A stretch of 64,000 nucleotides of DNA from Pedosphaera sp. (GTDB lineage: Bacteria; Verrucomicrobiota; Verrucomicrobiia; Limisphaerales; SXQI01): contig JANYDC010000031.1 in the NCBI GenBank assembly GCA_025359965.1, positions 95,900-159,899 on the forward strand. Reading direction: 5' to 3'. The first letter of the stretch is position 1, and the number at the start of each line of letters is the position of its first letter. Under the pieces are notes generated by a model. The model saw only the letters and a list, made by a program, of their open reading frames with translations. It was not told where the DNA came from and made no database searches. A program made the position numbers and the translations under genes. Below are positions 9,304-20,100 of the stretch, piece by piece.

Positions 9304-12300
9304 CTATTCAGCACGCATCCGATAGAACTTGGTCTTATCCAAGGTGTTGGAATCAAGGATCTCCTTGATGGTTCCATCACCTTTGACAGCCGTCGCAATC
9401 TTGACCCACGAGGCTGGATCAGCAGGCGTGGTGGTGCATTCGATGATGTATTGCTTGCCGGGGAGGGTCAGCCAGCGGATTTTGAACCCGGGCTTAAACT
9501 GATCGGCAAGGGCCTGCTTCACTTGGAAGCGGAGCTTCGCAGGATTTGATCCACGTTGAAATTCCTCCCAATTGCTGACGCCATCGCCATCTGCGTCCTG
9601 ATCGGGCTTCGAGAGCACGTTGCTCAAGGAACCGAAGAAGTGGGAGCGCCATTCGTCGCTCAGGCGGCCGAAGTTGTTGGTGCCAGCAGTGCCAACCCAG
9701 ACGCAGCCGGGGAGCGATTCCAAATCGTACTGAACCCGGATGCTCGGGGCGCCGTCCACGTTGAGGAAGCGCACGGTGTAGCAATCACCTTGCACGGCGG
9801 TCAGCGGAACAGTGAATTCCACATACCCAATCAAGGTGCGGCCGCTCAAGCTAAGGCCGGAGTCCAGACTCCAAGCATGGCCCACTTTATTGGAAGGCAG
9901 TCCATCCACGGTGATACCATTGGGTAGACCTTCTGCCAGAATAAAACTAACTGGAGTAGTGATAGCACCGTGTGCGGACTGTACTTCAGCCAGGAATTGC
10001 AAAGCTGAAATGGTGCGACCCGGTTTGATATCCACATAGATCGGTAGTCGGGCCACGCTTCCAGCCTGGGCGTTGTTGACAGATTCAGCCTCGACGAGGG
10101 CCTGGCGGAACCATTCAACTGCGGGCGCATCGGAAACGGCTGCCGCAGTCACACGTCCGTGATTGGCCGAAGTTGGGCTGGGGGCAAGGCCGCTGCTGAC
10201 GGTGTCCAGAAGACCATCGGTGCTCCAGGAGCGCATCCAGTTCTGCGGATCGATGCGGAGGGAGCGGAACAAAGTAACCTGCCAGTCGAGCAGACGAATC
10301 TGACCGTCGCCGCCAACAAATCCATCTTCATCAGCCGGGAAGCTATCCATGGCGTTGAACGCATCCGAGTACGTAAACGGACTATGGATTTTGAGGGAGG
10401 CATAAAACGCATTGTTCACGTCGGCATTGTCCAGATTGCCATCACCGAAATCACCAGCGTTGTACCAGACTCCAGGGGAGGAATCACCCACCAGATAGGG
10501 TATGTTGGCAACGGTGATGGTCTGATCAGGAGCGGGCACCAATTTAAGGATTGCTTGTGAGGCGTTGGTGGTACCGGAGGGTTCGAGGATTCGAATCGCG
10601 TAAACATCACCTGGTTTGGCTGTTTTTGGGATCTCCACTGCAAGCAGGTTGACGGTCGCGTAATCCTTGAGCAACAAGTGGGCACCGGTGCCGATGAACG
10701 ACATGGCGATCTCGTTGGTCCGGATGGGGGTCGTCGTCTGGTTTCTGAACCATTCATTGGTGGAAGTCACATCCGACTGGCTGCCTGTTATCACCACGAA
10801 ATCGTTGGTGCCGAAATCCAGACTGCTAAACGATGTTACGCTGTCCAAGTTGGGTGCGGTCCCGGTTGGCCACACTTGCACTCGATATTGCAGGCTGCGC
10901 AATTGATCGGTGGGCTTGAGGCCAACCACGACGGGAACAACAATCTTGGAGCCGACGCCGCCTTTGGCCGCGCGGGCTATTCCGATGGTGCTGTTGGTGG
11001 CCAGTGAACCCGAAGTAAGAAGGCTCGGCAGAACCCTGTCTGCAAATGCGCGGGAACGCACCGCACGGAGGTCCGGCGAAGAGGCACTCACCCCATTGAG
11101 TGGGATGGGTCCGGTGTACAAAGGGCTGCTCTCGGTTGGGTCGCTGCCGTCGAGTGTGTAGTAAATTTTGGAGGTCGTGCTGAAAGCAGACCCGTTGGTG
11201 CGCGACACAGTGAGGGTAAGAGAAGTGCCATCCTGGAAGAATCCGCGCGGGGGGTTCATGACTGGCGCGTCGGCTTGAATAAAGACATCCTGCGAGGCGA
11301 TTGTGCTGTCCTCAAACACGTTCAAGTCGGAGTCATTGACTCGTGCGGCAGCTTTAATAGTTGCGTTCGTGTCCAAGCGGATCAAACCCGAGGTGAAGGT
11401 CTGCTTTGTCGTGCTGACCAGCGGCGAGGTTCCATCCAGAGTAAAGTAGACCACTGTATTAGGATTTACTGTCGCTGTTGTAAGTTCGGCATACATCACA
11501 TTGATGTTGGTGGAGCCGGATGCAGGTGTGCGTGCCGCGTCGGAATAAAGCTGGATGACGGGTGTTGCCGCCTTCAGGATGATGGCGGTGGAGGCAGTGT
11601 CGCTGTTAATAAACCCGCTACGAACCGCAGAAACTGCAAGCAGGCCAGTGCGGTTGAGAGTTATTGTAGCGCTTTTGCCAACCGCGGCGACACTAAGGAT
11701 ATTGGTGTGTTGCGGATCCGAGGCATAATAAAAAGTTGCATCGGATGTTGCGGTGGTAAAGACGACCTGCACCGCGTTGTCCGATGGATTGCTCGAAACA
11801 GCAATGGTTGGAGTAGCCACTTTGAGGTCAAATTTTGCCGAGACCACCTTGCTGCTCACATAACCGTCACCAGCAGGCCGGTAAGCGATGACCTTGAAAA
11901 CACCGTTGGTACCAATTACAGTTTCAATTCCATTTCCGATCGGCAACCCAAACTCTTCTGTTGGATTAACAGCTGAGTCCTCGCTGACAATAACGTACCG
12001 CAACAACGCGCCCACCGTACCGGTATTCACTTTGACGACAATCGAATTATTGGTCGAAGCGCTGGCAGGTGTGATCACTGGATCTGCGACTGTGAAGCTG
12101 AAATCGTTGGTAATTACAGGGCTGGGCGTATAACCCGCACGAAAGGCACGGAGCTGGATCTTGCCCGCAGGCAGGGAATGACGAGTGCTCCAGACGGGGC
12201 TGGACTCGGTCGGATTCTCACCATTGTTGCTGTAGTGGATGACCGCATTTGTGGTCACCGTGAATGCCGTTATTTCCACATCATTGGTGAAACTGCCGCC

Positions 12301-13767
12301 GGTGGGCGACATCGCGATGGGATCGACAAAGAAATCAAAGCGGTTGCTGACGATTCCAGATGCGTCGTAACCATCCTTAAAACCACGCACAATAAGTGTC
12401 GTGTTGCTGCTTAGAGTCCGGTCGCTCCACACTGATCCGGAAACAATCGGCTCTGCGCTGTTGTTGACACTCGCAGTGAACCGGATGCTGGCATCCGCTG
12501 TCAGAGTCGAGATGACAACGTCCACATCATTGCTGAACTTTCCGCCCTGAGGTGTGAACGCGATCGGGTTAACTCCGAATGTGTAGTTGTTGCTGACAAT
12601 CAAGCTGGCCGAAAAATCAGGATTATAAGCACGAATCTTCAGCGGCAGAGGCCCACCTGTCACAGCGAGGCCGGATACGCCGGAAGGAAACAAAGCAGAG
12701 GTTGGGATGGGGTCGGAGCCATCGGTCGTGTACCGGAATACCGAACCGGGTGTGGTCACAGGCACGGGCTGTTTAGCCAGAACATTGACCGTGTTGGTGG
12801 AAATAATAGTGCCAGGAGTAACGATGGGAGCTTGAGCAACACCGCGTGTAAATTTACGCAGCGAATTGTTCTTTAAGTCCGCGATCAAGATATCGCCGTT
12901 GTTATCAACAGCCAGACCCACAGGCTCGCTCAGGCGAGCGACCGTAGGAGCCCCTTCAACATTGCCCGAGGTTCCCAATTCGCCAACCAAAACTGTCTTG
13001 GCCGATCCTTTGGAACCCAGCACATAACGAATCACGGAATTGGCGGTATCGCTAACAAGCAAGCCGGTCTTGCCGCCAACCCAAAGCAAACCGCGCGGCC
13101 CATCAAAACCGATAATTGTGGTCGTCAGGCTGTCGGCATTCGCCAGATCAAATTCTTTTACCGAATTGTGGCCGCTGTCCGCGACGAAAAGACGACTGCC
13201 ATCCAACGCGACTGCGGCGGGACGCAAAAAGCTTTCAGAAGCGGCCACCGTGGTCACTGAGGCAGCTGCATTGTTTTCGATTCGGCGAACCAGATTGTTC
13301 TGAAGGTCAGCGACGTAGATGGAACCGTCGGGCCCGGCAGCGAGGCCGGCCGGTGAGAAGAAGCGGGCGTTTAGTCCGCTAGTATTGTTTTGGGCGCCAT
13401 GAACATGATCCGCCCCGGCCAGAATATCTGTCTTTCCGTCAGACAATCGGTAATAGCGGATGGTGTGGGCTTCGGTGTCGGCAAACACGAGCACACGGCC
13501 CAACCCGGCCCGGTCGGCAATGGCGATACCCTCCGGTGTGACGGCCAACACGAGAGCTGTGGTCTCACCGGTGACGGGATCATAACGCACGACGCGTGAG
13601 TTTGATCCATCGCTAATGTAATAATCCCCAGTGGCGCTATCGACGGCTACGCCAAACGGCTCAAAAAGCGCATCGGTGGGGACGGTGGAAACGACCTGTG
13701 AGAGCGCAACACCGCAGAGCGCTGCAAATCCCAGCAGGGTGGAGAGAAGTTTGCGTGTAGTTAGCAT
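9304..13767 (-). CDS. NHL-repeat / chitobiase-C-like / cohesin-dockerin-like secreted protein, paralogue 2
   Basis: 1487 residues with an N-terminal signal peptide (MLTTRKLLSTLLGFAALCGVALSQ). NHL blades span about 25-310 (FEPFGVAVDSATGDYYISD). A long series of chitobiase-C-terminal-like beta domains follows at about 315-920, recognisable by FRYTTDGSDPIP, NPTESSPVWS and YTLDGSDPTESSPLY. Next come a cohesin-like domain, a dockerin-like calcium region at about 1090-1190 (NAGDFGDGNLDNADVNNAF and GGDGQIRLLDWQ), a second cohesin-like domain, an EF-hand/TSP3-type loop DQDADGDGVSN near 1389 and a C-terminal module ending KFYRMRAE. Eight bases separate its start from the stop of paralogue 3, so the genes are almost certainly co-transcribed. 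This paralogue has by far the longest chitobiase-C-like stalk. Confidence 0.83.
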   Translation of the reverse strand: MLTTRKLLSTLLGFAALCGVALSQVVSTVPTDALFEPFGVAVDSATGDYYISDGSNSRVVRYDPVTGETTALVLAVTPEGIAIADRAGLGRVLVFADTEAHTIRYYRLSDGKTDILAGADHVHGAQNNTSGLNARFFSPAGLAAGPDGSIYVADLQNNLVRRIENNAAASVTTVAASESFLRPAAVALDGSRLFVADSGHNSVKEFDLANADSLTTTIIGFDGPRGLLWVGGKTGLLVSDTANSVIRYVLGSKGSAKTVLVGELGTSGNVEGAPTVARLSEPVGLAVDNNGDILIADLKNNSLRKFTRGVAQAPIVTPGTIISTNTVNVLAKQPVPVTTPGSVFRYTTDGSDPIPTSALFPSGVSGLAVTGGPLPLKIRAYNPDFSASLIVSNNYTFGVNPIAFTPQGGKFSNDVDVVISTLTADASIRFTASVNNSAEPIVSGSVWSDRTLSSNTTLIVRGFKDGYDASGIVSNRFDFFVDPIAMSPTGGSFTNDVEITAFTVTTNAVIHYSNNGENPTESSPVWSTRHSLPAGKIQLRAFRAGYTPSPVITNDFSFTVADPVITPASASTNNSIVVKVNTGTVGALLRYVIVSEDSAVNPTEEFGLPIGNGIETVIGTNGVFKVIAYRPAGDGYVSSKVVSAKFDLKVATPTIAVSSNPSDNAVQVVFTTATSDATFYYASDPQHTNILSVAAVGKSATITLNRTGLLAVSAVRSGFINSDTASTAIILKAATPVIQLYSDAARTPASGSTNINVMYAELTTATVNPNTVVYFTLDGTSPLVSTTKQTFTSGLIRLDTNATIKAAARVNDSDLNVFEDSTIASQDVFIQADAPVMNPPRGFFQDGTSLTLTVSRTNGSAFSTTSKIYYTLDGSDPTESSPLYTGPIPLNGVSASSPDLRAVRSRAFADRVLPSLLTSGSLATNSTIGIARAAKGGVGSKIVVPVVVGLKPTDQLRSLQYRVQVWPTGTAPNLDSVTSFSSLDFGTNDFVVITGSQSDVTSTNEWFRNQTTTPIRTNEIAMSFIGTGAHLLLKDYATVNLLAVEIPKTAKPGDVYAIRILEPSGTTNASQAILKLVPAPDQTITVANIPYLVGDSSPGVWYNAGDFGDGNLDNADVNNAFYASLKIHSPFTYSDAFNAMDSFPADEDGFVGGDGQIRLLDWQVTLFRSLRIDPQNWMRSWSTDGLLDTVSSGLAPSPTSANHGRVTAAAVSDAPAVEWFRQALVEAESVNNAQAGSVARLPIYVDIKPGRTISALQFLAEVQSAHGAITTPVSFILAEGLPNGITVDGLPSNKVGHAWSLDSGLSLSGRTLIGYVEFTVPLTAVQGDCYTVRFLNVDGAPSIRVQYDLESLPGCVWVGTAGTNNFGRLSDEWRSHFFGSLSNVLSKPDQDADGDGVSNWEEFQRGSNPAKLRFQVKQALADQFKPGFKIRWLTLPGKQYIIECTTTPADPASWVKIATAVKGDGTIKEILDSNTLDKTKFYRMRAE

Positions 13768-13775
13768 GATATCGA

Positions 13776-16700
13776 TCAGTTCTGAGGTATTGCGGACATT
13801 CTGAAAAATTGAGCATTATTACCAACTGGAGACTGACGAAGCAGTGTCATCCAGTCGTTGCCGCCCAAGAGAGGGGTGGATACCTCAAGCCAGGGGCCCG
13901 CTGGGCTTGAGGAAGATTGTAAGGAATACTTGACCGTTTTGTGGCCAAACCATTTGACCTGAGAGAATCCGTCCGCCCCACTGGTCACTTCCAATTTTAA
14001 ATCACTCTTGGTGGGATCGGTGCCGGCCAAGTATTCCGTGTAGTTCGAAGCCCCGTCGCCATCATCATCGGATGAAGGCAGGATTGAATCGGCCAGGAGT
14101 GGACCAAAAAAGTATTCACGCCATTCAGGGGGAAGTGGGTTATCAGGCTGAAGGGCCGCCGAACTCACCCAGACGTTTGCGGACAGAGTTTCCCAATCGA
14201 TCGATGTCCTAATATCCGGCGCGCCATCCGCGTGGTCGATCCTAACCGAATAGGCTGTGCCCGATGTCGCACCGGCAGGAACCTTAAAGTACAGATTGCC
14301 AAGCAGCGTGGTTCCAGACAATGCGGGAGTAAAAGCCCCTAGATTCCAAGACACAAACAGGGAGGCGGGTTCCTGACTGCCCGATCGGTCGGCAGGCGGT
14401 ATAGATTCTCCAGGTGCGAAGTTGAGACTATCGATGGCGGGCGAGCCGGCAGGCGCAACCACTCGCGCCACAAACTGAAGACCGGATACGGTGGTCCCCG
14501 GCTGAAGGACGACATAGACAGGCACCAACATGGTGATTGACTGGGGAATCCCGGTCACCGTGTGAGCCTCAACTCGGGCGGGACGAGCCCATGAGCGGGG
14601 ATAACTCGATGATTTGGCTGAAACTTTACCGCTGTGGCTGCTGAGAGTTGCTCCTGGAAGCTGGCCCAGAGGCGTCGCCATGAGATCTCCATGTGAGTCC
14701 CGACGACGCGTCCAATTGCCGGGGTCAATCCTCAAAGAACGCAAAAGAAGCAGTTGAAAATCGAGATAACGCAATTGGCCATCACCGCCGGGACGCTCCA
14801 CGGAATCAACCGGAAAGGCGTCCATGGCATCGAAAGCGTCAGTGCCCGCATAAGGGGTGCGGTAACCCAGCGTGGCCAGGAACACCCCGTTGACATCATC
14901 GTTCTTAAGATCGTGATCGCCGAACTCGCCGCTGTTGTACCAAAAGGCATGGGCGGAATCACCGACCAGATAGGACAGATTGGTATCAATGGTGATGTGG
15001 CGGATAGGGAAATTGGTCATGGCGACATCCGTGTTGACGCCGTCGGAAGTGGCGGATGCCTGCAACACTGAGATCGAATATTGCTCATTGTTGGTGGCAT
15101 TGCCAGGCAGGCGCACCGAAAGCATGGTGACAACCGAAGTGGACGTAACTGCGGGACTGCCCGGGCCGGATGAAAGGTAGGCCAAACCCAAACCGTTGGT
15201 GGTGCCAATGCTGTACGAAACACCCTGCTGATCGTTAAAGCCTGCCGGGTTGACGAGAATGAATGAATCGCTGCGCACCGGGAAGGTTCCCAACGAAGGA
15301 GTTGGGCGGTTTGTCTGAGAGATGACTTCCACGCGAAATTGGACCGAACGGAGCGCATTGCTCGGAGCGGGTTGAAGTTCAATCGGCAAGACAATCAGCG
15401 AGCCGGGTGCCCCCTTGAAATCGCGAGTGAAGCCAACGCTGTTAATCTTTGCGTCAGTAACTTTAAAATCGTGCGTGGTGACCGCGCTGGGCAGGTATCC
15501 AACACGAAAAGCGCGAACTTTGATGGAAACGTCAGAGCCTAAAAAAACATTAAGAGGCGTGTTTGCTTTAAACAAGTGGCTCACCGCGTTGGTCGGACTG
15601 GGGTCGGGAATGTCTTGAGTTGGGCCAACCGTATACCAGAGTTCGGCATCACGGGTATCGGTGCTCAGGCCAAATTGCACGGGGTTGGAACCATTTACTA
15701 CTGGATTGGCGCAGCGAAAATCAAAGATGGCGGTTGCCACTCCACTGGCCCGTCGATTGATTTGGGTGCTGATGGCTTTGATAACGATATGACCGGAGCG
15801 TCCAGGAATCACAGCGAGTAGATTGATAGGAAAACCAGGCTGACACTCAAGGTAGGCAGGCGGGGTCAGAGATGCGGTCGTAGGATCGGCTAGATCCTCC
15901 GTGTCCGACACATTCGAATAGGTAAAATAGGTGCTAGATCCCAACTCGGTGCGGATGGCGATCACAGGATCATTGTTGAAAGTGCCGGTCTGAAGAGGGC
16001 TTAGGGTTGCCCCGCATCCGTTTAAGGGGAAATCAACCGTGCCGAAAATCGGAAGCTGAACCTGCTTTTGATTTGAGGCTGGAGGCAGAAAACCTTTTAG
16101 GGCGTTGTCCTTGCGATCAGACACCACCAAAACATCATCGAGATCGTAGGCCATGGCCACAGGGGAAATCAAAGCCACCCCGGCGCCGGCAATGGGAATG
16201 GTGGACACCATGGGGGATGCCGTGTCGGCATCCGTGATTCGGCGGATCAGTCCGTTGCCCGCATCGGCGACCAGCAGTTCGCCCGATGACTTGTAAAGCA
16301 AACCACGGGGATTGTTAAAAAGAGCGCTCGTGGCATTGTCACTGTCCTTATAGCCGGAGAGGAAAGTTGAATTGCCACCGGCCAGCAATGTCCTTAAATA
16401 GCCATTCGTGGAGGGAGTCAGCCGATAAATTGAATGAGTGGCTGCGTCCGCCACAAAAAGAGTTCCAGCAGGCCCAACCGCCACTGCTGATGGGCGGTTG
16501 AAACCGACACTTAACGTGGTCAACGCCTTGGTGGCCAAGCTGAGCTTCCGAATGGCCCCGTTGAGGGAATCGGCAATATAGATATCATCGCCGTCCACCG
16601 CTAGTCCGGATGGAGCGTGAAGCTGTCCATTCACGCCATTGGCAGCGTCCTTAAAACCGAAATTATCGGGTTCCTCTCCGATCTCATGTGAGGCAAAGGC

Positions 16701-17135
16701 CAGACCCAGATTTCCGGCCACCGTTAAAACTACTCCGTTTGTATCAATGGTCCGGATCAAATTGTTTGCCGTATCCGCAACCACAAGAAGGCCGCGGCTC
16801 ATAACCAAACCCTGTGGGCCGTAAAAGCGCGCCAGCGTGCCGGTGTTATCCACCGCACCCTTGTTGTCAGAACCGCTCCGACCGGCGAATTCCTCAACGA
16901 GACCAGATGCCTGGTTGTAACGGACGATCCGGTTGTTGGCGCTGTCGGCGACAAAGATTCGATTATTCTCGGTGACGACCAGGCCGTAAGGCTCAAAGAG
17001 GTTGGTGGTCAAGACCAAGGTCAACACTTCGGCGTGTGCGGAAGCTGTCAAAACGAGAGCCAGACCGAAGGCCAGAACGGCGGCTCGTCCCCGGCTAAAA
17101 GCGTGGACCAGAATGGATGTGCGCTCGGTGTTCAT
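13776..17135 (-). CDS. NHL-repeat / cohesin-dockerin-like secreted protein, paralogue 3
   Basis: 1119 residues. The N-terminus has a longer basic region before the hydrophobic core (MNTERTSILVHAFSRGRAAV) and a cleavage-like ASAHA site. NHL blades cover about 35-340 (FEPYGLVVTENNRIFVADS), followed by chitobiase-C-like segments with weaker signature, a cohesin-like domain, a dockerin-like region from about 720 (NSGEFGDHDLKNDDVNGVF, GGDGQLRYLDFQ), a second cohesin-like domain, the loop SSDDDGDGASNYTEYLAGTDP near 1025 and a C-terminal module with FFRMSAIPQN. Only three bases separate its start from the stop of paralogue 4. Same predicted role as the other paralogues: an exported, calcium-binding, propeller-tipped protein of unknown ligand. 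Confidence 0.83.
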   Translation of the reverse strand: MNTERTSILVHAFSRGRAAVLAFGLALVLTASAHAEVLTLVLTTNLFEPYGLVVTENNRIFVADSANNRIVRYNQASGLVEEFAGRSGSDNKGAVDNTGTLARFYGPQGLVMSRGLLVVADTANNLIRTIDTNGVVLTVAGNLGLAFASHEIGEEPDNFGFKDAANGVNGQLHAPSGLAVDGDDIYIADSLNGAIRKLSLATKALTTLSVGFNRPSAVAVGPAGTLFVADAATHSIYRLTPSTNGYLRTLLAGGNSTFLSGYKDSDNATSALFNNPRGLLYKSSGELLVADAGNGLIRRITDADTASPMVSTIPIAGAGVALISPVAMAYDLDDVLVVSDRKDNALKGFLPPASNQKQVQLPIFGTVDFPLNGCGATLSPLQTGTFNNDPVIAIRTELGSSTYFTYSNVSDTEDLADPTTASLTPPAYLECQPGFPINLLAVIPGRSGHIVIKAISTQINRRASGVATAIFDFRCANPVVNGSNPVQFGLSTDTRDAELWYTVGPTQDIPDPSPTNAVSHLFKANTPLNVFLGSDVSIKVRAFRVGYLPSAVTTHDFKVTDAKINSVGFTRDFKGAPGSLIVLPIELQPAPSNALRSVQFRVEVISQTNRPTPSLGTFPVRSDSFILVNPAGFNDQQGVSYSIGTTNGLGLAYLSSGPGSPAVTSTSVVTMLSVRLPGNATNNEQYSISVLQASATSDGVNTDVAMTNFPIRHITIDTNLSYLVGDSAHAFWYNSGEFGDHDLKNDDVNGVFLATLGYRTPYAGTDAFDAMDAFPVDSVERPGGDGQLRYLDFQLLLLRSLRIDPGNWTRRRDSHGDLMATPLGQLPGATLSSHSGKVSAKSSSYPRSWARPARVEAHTVTGIPQSITMLVPVYVVLQPGTTVSGLQFVARVVAPAGSPAIDSLNFAPGESIPPADRSGSQEPASLFVSWNLGAFTPALSGTTLLGNLYFKVPAGATSGTAYSVRIDHADGAPDIRTSIDWETLSANVWVSSAALQPDNPLPPEWREYFFGPLLADSILPSSDDDGDGASNYTEYLAGTDPTKSDLKLEVTSGADGFSQVKWFGHKTVKYSLQSSSSPAGPWLEVSTPLLGGNDWMTLLRQSPVGNNAQFFRMSAIPQN

Positions 17136-17138
17136 CGG

Positions 17139-20100
17139 TCAGCGAATTTTAAAACGGTAGTACTGATTGCCCCCGGTGGCCGAGGTGTCGTTGTAGATCA
17201 GCATTTGATCCTGGCCGATCTGCGATGATCCCACTTGCTGCCAGGCTTCGAGATCCTGACTGCGTTCGATCGTGTAGATGGAATTTGCCCGGCCGAACCA
17301 GCGAATCCGGGCGCCTGACTCAGAGACCGCAACCCGCCAATCGGAGGAAACAGGGTCCATTGAGCCAGCGAATTCCTCGAAGTTACTAAAGCCATCATGA
17401 TCAGGGTCAGCGCCAGCCTGAGCATCCTCATCAGTGAGACTTCCAAAATGGTACATCTTCCATTCATCGGGCAGAGGATCGGCCGGAAGCAGGGGGCCCC
17501 CACCAATCCACACGTCGCTGCGAAAGCTTTCGAAGTCGTACATCGTCACCAAGTCGTCGGAGGCCCCATCCGCCTTTTCGAAGTGAATCTGGTACCGTCC
17601 GCCGGACAAAGCCGAGGCAGGCACACGGAAAACGAGATAACCGAGAATCACATTGCCATGAAGGGGTGCGAACAATGCCCCCACATTCCACGAGCAAAAG
17701 ATCGCGTTGTTGATGGTGCCAAAGCCGGGAATACTATTGCCACTGGGGGAGGCTGCCGGCAAACCCGATGACGCCCTGAAGTTGACCAGGCTGACCGTCG
17801 GCTCACCCTGATCTCCGGTCACATAAGCAATAAACTGCAATCCCGCCAGGGATGCGCCGTCCTTGATCCGGAGGCGGACAGGCACTTCTATCAACTGATC
17901 AGGTTGGACATGACTAAAGGCGTCGGCGCTGATTTGAATACTGCGATGATAACCGGATGGACTTGCCTTGGCTGTGACCTCGGACACCGAATCCAAGGGC
18001 TGGCTGTCAGTGCCAATGTAGGGCTTGAGTACGCCATCTTTGGTCCATGTGCGCTTCCACAGTTTGGTGTTGAAACCAAGCGAACGGCGCAACAGAATCT
18101 GCCAGTCCAGAAAACGTATTTCCCCGTCGCCGCCGACCCCGGAGGCGCTGTCCTCAGGGACAACATCCATGGCGTTGAACGCGTCGGAGGATGCATAGGG
18201 AACCTTGAAACCGAGCGAGGCGTAAAACGCATTGTTAACGTCGGCATTGTTGGGAAGATCACTGAGACCAGAGCCGAAATCCCCAGCATTATACCATCCG
18301 CCCGGGGCGGTATCACCCACCAGATAACCCTTGTTGACCACGGTGATCAGCCGATCCGGCATGGGCTGCAAAGGCACAGCGGTCTGGCCATCGCTGGTTC
18401 CACTGGCCTGCGAGATATGGACGAGGTATTGGGATCCCACACTTGATTTTTGGCCGAGTGAATCTGCCTGCGAAGGGATGGGGATCGAAAGAACCGCGAC
18501 CGCTCCAAAAGGGCTGACCCTGAACACTTGGTTAGTGCCGATGTACACCACGGCAAGACGGCTGGTGCCACCCGAATTCGAGAGGAAAGTCAGCGGAGTA
18601 TTGGTGCTCGCCAAGGCCATCGACACAAAGTCGTTACTGGACATGGTAAGAGCCTTGGGTTGGAGGGGAGGCTCAATGCGTGCGGCACTTCCCACCTTGG
18701 AAATCTCGACCACCATCTGAAGGGATCGCATCACGGCGTTACTGCGCAGGTTCACTACCACCGGGAGAATGAGCGTCGATCCCAGGCCGGCGGTAAAATT
18801 AGTGCCGTTCAGGCTTGGAGCAATTCCCACTTCGCCCTGGATCGGAGTGGTATCAAACGTGGAGGCCACGCCGCGCGCCACCAGGCTAAGATTGGTTTCC
18901 GATTGGAACCGCACGCGGAGACTTGTCAGATCCAACGAAGACAAATTCCATTCGACAATCCTCTTGCCCCCGATGCTTGGGACCACTGGGCTGTTAGTGG
19001 TGGGGTCAGTGCCGTCGGTGGTGAAATACACCGTGGTGTCGGGGCCGAAACCGGTGGAAGAAATCGGGCTGGAAACCTCCACCTTAACACCCATGGGATA
19101 ATAGCCGGAATTGGGCGTCAATACCGGCGCTTGCAGCACAACGTTGGTACCTGATCCATTGGTGTTTCCACTGCCGTTCGTATTCCCGCCAGCACCGCCG
19201 CCGCCGCCGCAGAAGGCCGGATAAGTGAACCCGGTCCCCGCACGAATCAAGTGATAATAAACTTCGCTCCCATAAACTGTTCCATCCTCACCAACCGTGA
19301 GGCCCACGGGATCGCGTGACTCTGCGTACTGCACCGAACCATCAGCCCAGCCAGGAAAAAGATTTGCCCCGGGAAAATCCTCCCAAAGACTCGGATCCAC
19401 TCCATAGAAAGTATCAAGCGTGCCGTCGCAACCCAGTACTCGGACGCGATGGTTGCCTCGGTCAGCGATTACCAGGCTATTGTGAAGCCCAACCGCAATG
19501 TTCCAAGGTTGGTTGAGCAGCCCGTAACCGGGAAGGCCATTGCCGAAACCGGGCATGTTCAAGGTTCCGCCAAAAAGAATGGGAGCATCACCAGGCGTGT
19601 TAAAAATCCAGATCACATGATTACCGGCATCGCTGACGGCCAACTTGCCCTCATCCATCACGGCGACCCCGCGAAATTGAGCCAAGCCATCGACAAATTG
19701 GTAGGTAGCCACTAACGCGCCGGCTGAGGAATATTTAGTGACGATTCCGTTCAATTCCGCCACATACAAACTCGTCCCCTGCCCTATGGTAAGGGCCGTT
19801 GGCACACTCACAGTGGTGGCAACTTTCGTCATAAAGTTGCCAAATCGATCGTACTTTTGGATGTCGTGCGTGATTTCGTTGGCAACGTAAATCACGCCGT
19901 TGGTGTCGACCGTGACAGCCACCGGCTTCTGCAAATGGTTTGCCTTGTTGAGCTGTGGGATGAACGTGGTGACAAATTGATCGGAAGCCCTGATGGATCG
20001 AATCATGTTGTTGGCTGAATCCGCCACAAGGATGTTCTTATCCTTGGTCAGGGCCAAACCCATGGGGCCATCGAATTGAGCGGTGACGTTGCCGAAGCCA